Part shown: in pieces, positions 59,775-64,000 of the stretch | Numbering within the stretch: the stretch's first letter is position 1 | Layout: each line of letters begins with the position of its first letter | From: Treponema sp. | GTDB taxonomy: Bacteria > Spirochaetota > Spirochaetia > Treponematales > Treponemataceae | Direction of reading: 5' to 3' | DNA length: 64,000 bases | NCBI GenBank assembly: GCA_017935745.1 | Contig: JAGBGX010000012.1 | Coordinates: 248,001-312,000, forward strand | The notes under the pieces: generated by a model | Told to the model about the DNA's origin: nothing | Seen by the model: only the letters and a program-made list of their open reading frames with translations | Databases searched by the model: none | Translations under genes and position numbers: made by a program

Positions 59775-61112
59775 ATGAAAGCAAAAAGAAATTCCCTGTT
59801 TCCGGCAGCAATAAGCGCAGTCTATATTGTGACTGTCCTGCTTTTCGTTTTTTCTCTTCTCATCGAATATAAAAAAGGAGCATCTGAGTCCCAGGGCAGG
59901 TTCAATGCAATCACAAAGGATATAAGCCGAATCAGCGGAAACTATGCGCCCCAGAGCAAAAAGTTTTACGATGAGCTTTTAGCTTCCCTCGGAAACATTT
60001 CTGACATAGCCGGCATGCAGCTCAAGTACGGCGAAGAGCTTATTTTTTCCTATCCGAGAAAAATTTCAGAGCTTGAGAACATCAACGCTTCGCTCGTAAA
60101 CACATATACGACAGCGATTTTTTCAAGAAACGGCATACCGGTTTCACTGACGGCATCTATCTATCTGCTGCGTCCTTCATCGATTTTTTACAAGGGGCGG
60201 ATTGCCTTTGCGGCTGTTCTCATTGCGACAGTTGCCGCCGCCATATACCTCACAGTGCTTGTCAGAAACGGAACATTCCCGGGTGAAGCAGAGTCAGACG
60301 AGCCGGAAGAAGATGAAATTGAATATCCTGAAATCAGCCTGTACCACGATCTGCCGCAAGAGCAGGACGAGCCAGAGCCTGAGCCGGACAACGGAAGCGA
60401 AGCTGAAGCCGGAGAGCAGCCGCAGGAGACAGTTCCCGGGCCGGAAAAAACTGAAGAAGAGGAAGATGTCCTTGCGTTTTTAAATGAAGGCAAGGAAGAA
60501 ACTGCTGAAGAGCCCGCCGCCGAAGATGCAGAAAATTCTCCAGACAGTACTGATGACAGCCAGCGCCCTTCAGGACTGTTCTGCCCTGACACAGGATTCG
60601 GCTGGGAGCAGTATATGCTGCCGCGGCTTGACAGCGAGCTTGTGCGGTCAGCTTCCAGTGACCAGGATCTGGCGCTGCTCACGCTCAGAATCAGCGGCGT
60701 CAGCTGGAAGTCAGAATGCGGAAAAGAGCTGAGCAAAGCCATTCTGGAGACAGTGAAATTCAACGACCTTGTCTTCAACTACAAGAACGACGGGGCAAGC
60801 GCGATTTTCCAGAACCAGAACACAGACAAGTCTCTTGTCTGCGCGGAAGAGCTTCATTCAAAGCTCGTGTCAGTGATTTCCCGGTTCGGCATGAACATTC
60901 CTGTTGCAATCGGAATTTCCACCCGCTCGCTCAGGCTCATATCAGGAGCACGGCTTGCAAACGAAAGCGAAGAAGCGCTCGGCAGAGCCATGGCTGACGA
61001 AGACTCGCCCATAATCGCCTTCAGAGTAAATCCTGACCGCTACAAGAATTTCCTTGCGTCAGAATCATTTCAAGAGCAGGAGCAGCCGCAGCCCGGGGAA
61101 ACAGAATCCTGA
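59775..61112 (+). CDS. membrane protein with acidic linker and degenerate GGDEF-like domain
   Basis: 445 residues. Helix 1 (SLFPAAISAVYIVTVLLFVF) and helix 2 (IAFAAVLIATVAAAIYLTVL) flank a periplasmic domain of about 120 residues. Then comes a Glu/Pro-rich linker (about 175-265). The C-terminal 170 residues follow a GGDEF fold (LALLTLRISG, NDLVFNYKNDGASAIF, VAIGISTRS), but the GGDEF loop reads YKNDGA, so it should not make c-di-GMP. It may sense or bind ligands. Confidence 0.7.
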   Translation: MKAKRNSLFPAAISAVYIVTVLLFVFSLLIEYKKGASESQGRFNAITKDISRISGNYAPQSKKFYDELLASLGNISDIAGMQLKYGEELIFSYPRKISELENINASLVNTYTTAIFSRNGIPVSLTASIYLLRPSSIFYKGRIAFAAVLIATVAAAIYLTVLVRNGTFPGEAESDEPEEDEIEYPEISLYHDLPQEQDEPEPEPDNGSEAEAGEQPQETVPGPEKTEEEEDVLAFLNEGKEETAEEPAAEDAENSPDSTDDSQRPSGLFCPDTGFGWEQYMLPRLDSELVRSASSDQDLALLTLRISGVSWKSECGKELSKAILETVKFNDLVFNYKNDGASAIFQNQNTDKSLVCAEELHSKLVSVISRFGMNIPVAIGISTRSLRLISGARLANESEEALGRAMADEDSPIIAFRVNPDRYKNFLASESFQEQEQPQPGETES

Positions 61113-61116
61113 AAAA

Positions 61117-62550
61117 TCATCTTTCTGAAAGCCAGCTGAACAGACTCAAGGATGCATCTTCATCAGAAACACACCAGCCGTTTAAAACGTATACCCAGGC
61201 AAAATGGCTGTCGTATTCGTATGGCTTTCCGTCTTCATCCTTATAGCCGTTCAAGTCGATGATTTTTCCATACGTACAGAGCACGGCATTGTCAGCGCCG
61301 CAGTTTTTCAGCCGTTCATAAGTGCTGAACGTGTGCTTGGCAGGATTTATCGAGCTGTCATCTTTTGACACGGAAAACCAGACTGGCTTTTCTGCAAGCA
61401 TCTCAATCTGCCCGTTGGAAATTTTGCTGTCCGGGAAAGCCTCGCAGATTGGAAACGCAGCTGCAAAAAGCGACGGATGCTGAAGCATCATATTCATGAC
61501 CATGTATCCGCCCGCCGAGACTCCGCCAACAAAAACGCGTTCCGGATCAATTTCAGGATGCTCCTTCAAAAAATCATCAAGAAGCTTTTTCACTGCGTCC
61601 GTGTAGTAGGAAACAACGGCGCTGTAATTCTCATCATCATCAGCTTGCGTTGACGAGATGTTGTCAAGGACATATTTTATCGGCGACATGGTTTTCCTTA
61701 AGGCTCCCTTTATGTCGACAGGTGCCCAGATTCTGTTTCCGAAGACATCCTTTGTGACAGTCACAAGCCAGTTTGTCGGACAAACGGGAACAAGCACAGC
61801 AACGCCGTTCTCAAAATACTGCTGCACTTTTTCACCGGCAAGCTTGGCTACAGGAGCGTTCAGCAAGGGAGTGTACAGATTCTGCCCGCCCTCGCCTGCG
61901 CCATGAAACCACAGAATCAGCGGAATTTTCTTGTCCGGGATTTTTTTCTCAGGAATAAAGCTTGTATACGGAAGCTCAAGCTTTTCTCCGTCATCGTCTA
62001 TGGAAACACTTTTTCCTGCAATGAACTGCTGCGCGACAGGGCTGACAATCGCAGATCTGCGGGCGATTGAAAGTCCGAGCTTTTTGTTTGAAATTTTCAT
62101 GCCGAAAACAGAGCTTGCATTTCCGGGCTTCATATAGAATACAAACGGATTGGAAAAGGAATCCTCAGGCTCCACCGAAAATTCAAGGGCGACAAAGCTT
62201 CCCTTGCCGGATATTTCAGTTCCGTGCTCATCGCACAGATACGCTGCACAGATGTTCCGCTCCGACTGAGCCGGGCCGTATGTCTTTCCAGAGTCCTTTT
62301 TTGCGGCAAGATATACGCCTGCGGAAAAATCTTCCTTGTTTACCGCATCCGAAGAAAAAATTCTGCCCGTATTCACAATGGCCTTGTATGAGCCCGGGCC
62401 CCAGTCGTATCCGTCGATGCACAGGACATACGTCTTAGGCTCGGGAACAAAGGCCGGAAGAATTTCAATCTTTTCGTCCTGAGAGCCGGCAAAAACCGGG
62501 CACATCATAAAAGCGCATAAAAGCGCATAAAAAAATCCGAACCGCCGCAT
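61117..62550 (-). CDS. secreted alpha/beta-hydrolase esterase
   Basis: 477 residues from ATG 62550 with GGAG five bases upstream. A signal peptide (FFYALLCAFMMCPVFAG) is followed by an N-terminal beta domain and then an esterase domain with IPLILWFHGAGEGG, the nucleophile in FVGGVSAGGYMVM, Asp in VSKDDSS and His in YDSHFAWVY. The layout resembles PHB-depolymerase-like or feruloyl/acetyl esterases with an Ig-like N domain. Two direct repeats of AAAAGCGCAT in the signal sequence are visible. Substrate unknown. Confidence 0.85.
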   Translation of the reverse strand: MRRFGFFYALLCAFMMCPVFAGSQDEKIEILPAFVPEPKTYVLCIDGYDWGPGSYKAIVNTGRIFSSDAVNKEDFSAGVYLAAKKDSGKTYGPAQSERNICAAYLCDEHGTEISGKGSFVALEFSVEPEDSFSNPFVFYMKPGNASSVFGMKISNKKLGLSIARRSAIVSPVAQQFIAGKSVSIDDDGEKLELPYTSFIPEKKIPDKKIPLILWFHGAGEGGQNLYTPLLNAPVAKLAGEKVQQYFENGVAVLVPVCPTNWLVTVTKDVFGNRIWAPVDIKGALRKTMSPIKYVLDNISSTQADDDENYSAVVSYYTDAVKKLLDDFLKEHPEIDPERVFVGGVSAGGYMVMNMMLQHPSLFAAAFPICEAFPDSKISNGQIEMLAEKPVWFSVSKDDSSINPAKHTFSTYERLKNCGADNAVLCTYGKIIDLNGYKDEDGKPYEYDSHFAWVYVLNGWCVSDEDASLSLFSWLSER

Positions 62551-62721
62551 TCTGTCTCCATAAAAAGCCAATGAAAAAGCTTCAGCTTTGATTTTCATGC
62601 TGTTTCACAATGAAAAACAGCAGCTGATACATTCCATGCAGTAACTGTACCTGCCATCATATAAGATACTGTTTTCTATAGGCTGATGCAAATAGCCGCA
62701 TCATCTGCCAAAACAGCCGTA

Positions 62722-63285
62722 TCACTGCGAAAGCCCGTCAAGCTCCTTTTGAATCACAGGAACAGACTCTTCGTCAGGGAACCGCTCCTTCAGAAGGGAA
62801 AAGGAATCCTTTGCCTCTTCATACTTTTTCCGGGACAGAAGGACAATCACCAGATTCTTCAAAGGCTCAGCAGAATCAGGATTTTCGCAGGAAAGAGTCC
62901 GGTACAGGCTTTCAGCTTCCTCCAGATTGCCGCGCTGAGCTTCAATATACGCAAGCGACAGCTTTACAGAAGTGTTCTGAGGATCCCGCAGCAAAAGAGA
63001 CTCAAAGAAACGGCTGGCCTTGTCCCACTCCTTCAGGTGCACATTGCAGACGGCGATTTCATACAGCGCAGGCCCGCCGAACGCTTCGCTGTCAATCACC
63101 TTTTCATAATACGATGCAGCCTTTTCATAGTTTCCAAGCTTTTTGTAAGCCTCCGCAATAGAAAAATATTCCGCTGAAATATTTGACAGCACGGCGTTTT
63201 TTTCTCCGGGAACGGGAACTGTTCCGCAGCCGGAAAGCATGCAAAATACCAGGCACAGCCCGATGCTGAAAATACGGCTTTTCAT
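62722..63285 (-). CDS. TPR-repeat lipoprotein
   Basis: 187 residues. Lipobox FCMLSGC (Cys 20). Four to five TPR units follow, for example AEAYKKLGNYEKAASYYEKV, AVCNVHLKEWDKASRFFESL and LAYIEAQRGNLEEAESLYR. It overlaps the upstream gene by four bases (ATGA). Bases 62599-62721 upstream of the esterase contain one 7-bp hairpin (GCTGTTT/AAACAGC) and nothing else clear. Confidence 0.85.
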   Translation of the reverse strand: MKSRIFSIGLCLVFCMLSGCGTVPVPGEKNAVLSNISAEYFSIAEAYKKLGNYEKAASYYEKVIDSEAFGGPALYEIAVCNVHLKEWDKASRFFESLLLRDPQNTSVKLSLAYIEAQRGNLEEAESLYRTLSCENPDSAEPLKNLVIVLLSRKKYEEAKDSFSLLKERFPDEESVPVIQKELDGLSQ

Positions 63286-64000
63286 TTCGGCATGGATTCT
63301 TCTATGACTTCGTCTCCCAAAACCTTATAGTGCTTTCCCGTGATCGGATCCCGGGAAAAAAGAGACTCAATCTGGGAAACCGACACTTCAACTCCTGAAA
63401 GCATGAGCGTGTAATCATCAGTCTGTGAAACGCTTCCGCCCGCCATCGCAAAGGAAAGCCCCAGAAGCGCACGCAGCGCAGCGGCTCCCCGCTTGTCTGC
63501 AAGATGCATGTAAAACGACATGAGATATGTTTCGGACTGATTTTTTTCTGTACGGCGCAAGGAGCCATAAACCGCGTCCACACCGGATACCGGCTGCCCT
63601 ATCAGCCCCCGCAGGTACTGCCCCGGCTTTGTGATATAAAACCTGATTTCATCAGTTTCCGCTCCAATCCATCTGTTCCACGGAGTGTCTTCAGCAACTG
63701 TCCGCAGCACACAGTTTTGCAGAAGCGGAGCAACATCCTGCGCAGCGCAAAAAATGCCGGACGGAGAAAGCGCAAGCTCAAAACCGCCGGAAACCTGTGT
63801 GAATTTCTCGAAGATAAAACCGCCGCAGGTGACAGCTGATTTTTTCCATCCGTTTTTTTTGGAAAGCGCTGAATTCAGCGCTATTTTCGGAACTGATGTG
63901 TCAGAGACAACCTGAATCCTCGAGCGGTCTTTTACAGTCCCCAGCCCGGCATACAGGGAGTCCGTCCGCTCAGCAATCTGCCGTGCATCCTTTTCAGAAA
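63282..64000 (-). CDS. unknown protein, partial (N-terminus off the right edge)
   Basis: The open frame covers 239 codons and runs off the window. It starts in the window with SEKDARQIAERTDSLYAG and ends EVIEESMPK. The C-terminal part contains PWNRWIGAETDEIRFYIT and HLADKRGAAALRALLGLS. No recognised motif. The end is coupled to the TPR lipoprotein by ATGA. Confidence 0.6.
   Translation of the reverse strand, partial: SEKDARQIAERTDSLYAGLGTVKDRSRIQVVSDTSVPKIALNSALSKKNGWKKSAVTCGGFIFEKFTQVSGGFELALSPSGIFCAAQDVAPLLQNCVLRTVAEDTPWNRWIGAETDEIRFYITKPGQYLRGLIGQPVSGVDAVYGSLRRTEKNQSETYLMSFYMHLADKRGAAALRALLGLSFAMAGGSVSQTDDYTLMLSGVEVSVSQIESLFSRDPITGKHYKVLGDEVIEESMPK

Overview
The window looks like a chromosomal segment of a host-associated treponeme (Spirochaetota, Treponema). 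Several gene orders match what I recall of Treponema genomes: an RsbU phosphatase/STAS/RsbW-type trio, smpB divergent from a signal peptidase I, a sigma-54 response regulator and its sensor kinase beside murG, and paired DUF115 proteins. Many lipoboxes and TPR proteins and leuB-free, compact, overlapping operons fit the same picture. These recollections were not checked against a database. Base composition is mosaic: AT-richer from about 12 to 20 kb and clearly GC-richer from about 22 to 27 kb.

Left part (1-11 kb): two TPR proteins, a metallophosphoesterase, a ParB-like protein and a partner-switching module (PP2C phosphatase, STAS antagonist, RsbW-like kinase). Then comes a protein quality-control block: tmRNA (ssrA), two identical tRNA-Gly genes, trigger factor, clpP and clpX. 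The tmRNA partner smpB is also in the window, at 50.9 kb.

Middle-left (11-24 kb), transcribed leftward: a Wzx/Wzy-type glycan locus with glycosyltransferases, a polymerase, a flippase, a pyruvyltransferase, an acyltransferase, a radical SAM protein and a secreted deacetylase-like protein. Its edges carry debris: a short SDR fragment, a 5'-truncated GT4 gene, and a second partial copy of a small unknown gene fused to the end of a GT2 gene. Between the flippase and that GT2 gene lie two adjacent tandem arrays of imperfect palindromes with 22- and 23-bp periods. This is the most unusual DNA in the window.

Middle (24-39 kb): a GC-rich cmk-like/yicC/murC operon, an IS200-type insertion followed by a chain of perfect hairpins, a xylulokinase with a divergent AraC regulator, and an operon of ankyrin protein, murG, cvpA, holB, sensor kinase, sigma-54 regulator and DnaJ-like protein. 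Then come four tRNAs (His, Arg, Lys, Leu). The tRNA-Leu and tmRNA 3' ends are followed by related scars that look like integration-site remnants.

Right part (39-64 kb): envelope and metabolic operons transcribed leftward (lipoproteins, Nudix, truA, DUF2225, acpS, cdaR/cdaA for c-di-AMP, folP, dxs, a 29-residue basic protein, hemW-like, signal peptidase), then smpB, a Sua5-type enzyme, an FtsB-like protein, a 1060-residue acidic repeat protein, two DUF115 proteins, a degenerate GGDEF protein, an esterase and a TPR lipoprotein. Several genes have a strong sigma-70 promoter whose -10 box sits only 6-8 nt before the start codon with no Shine-Dalgarno, suggesting leaderless mRNAs.
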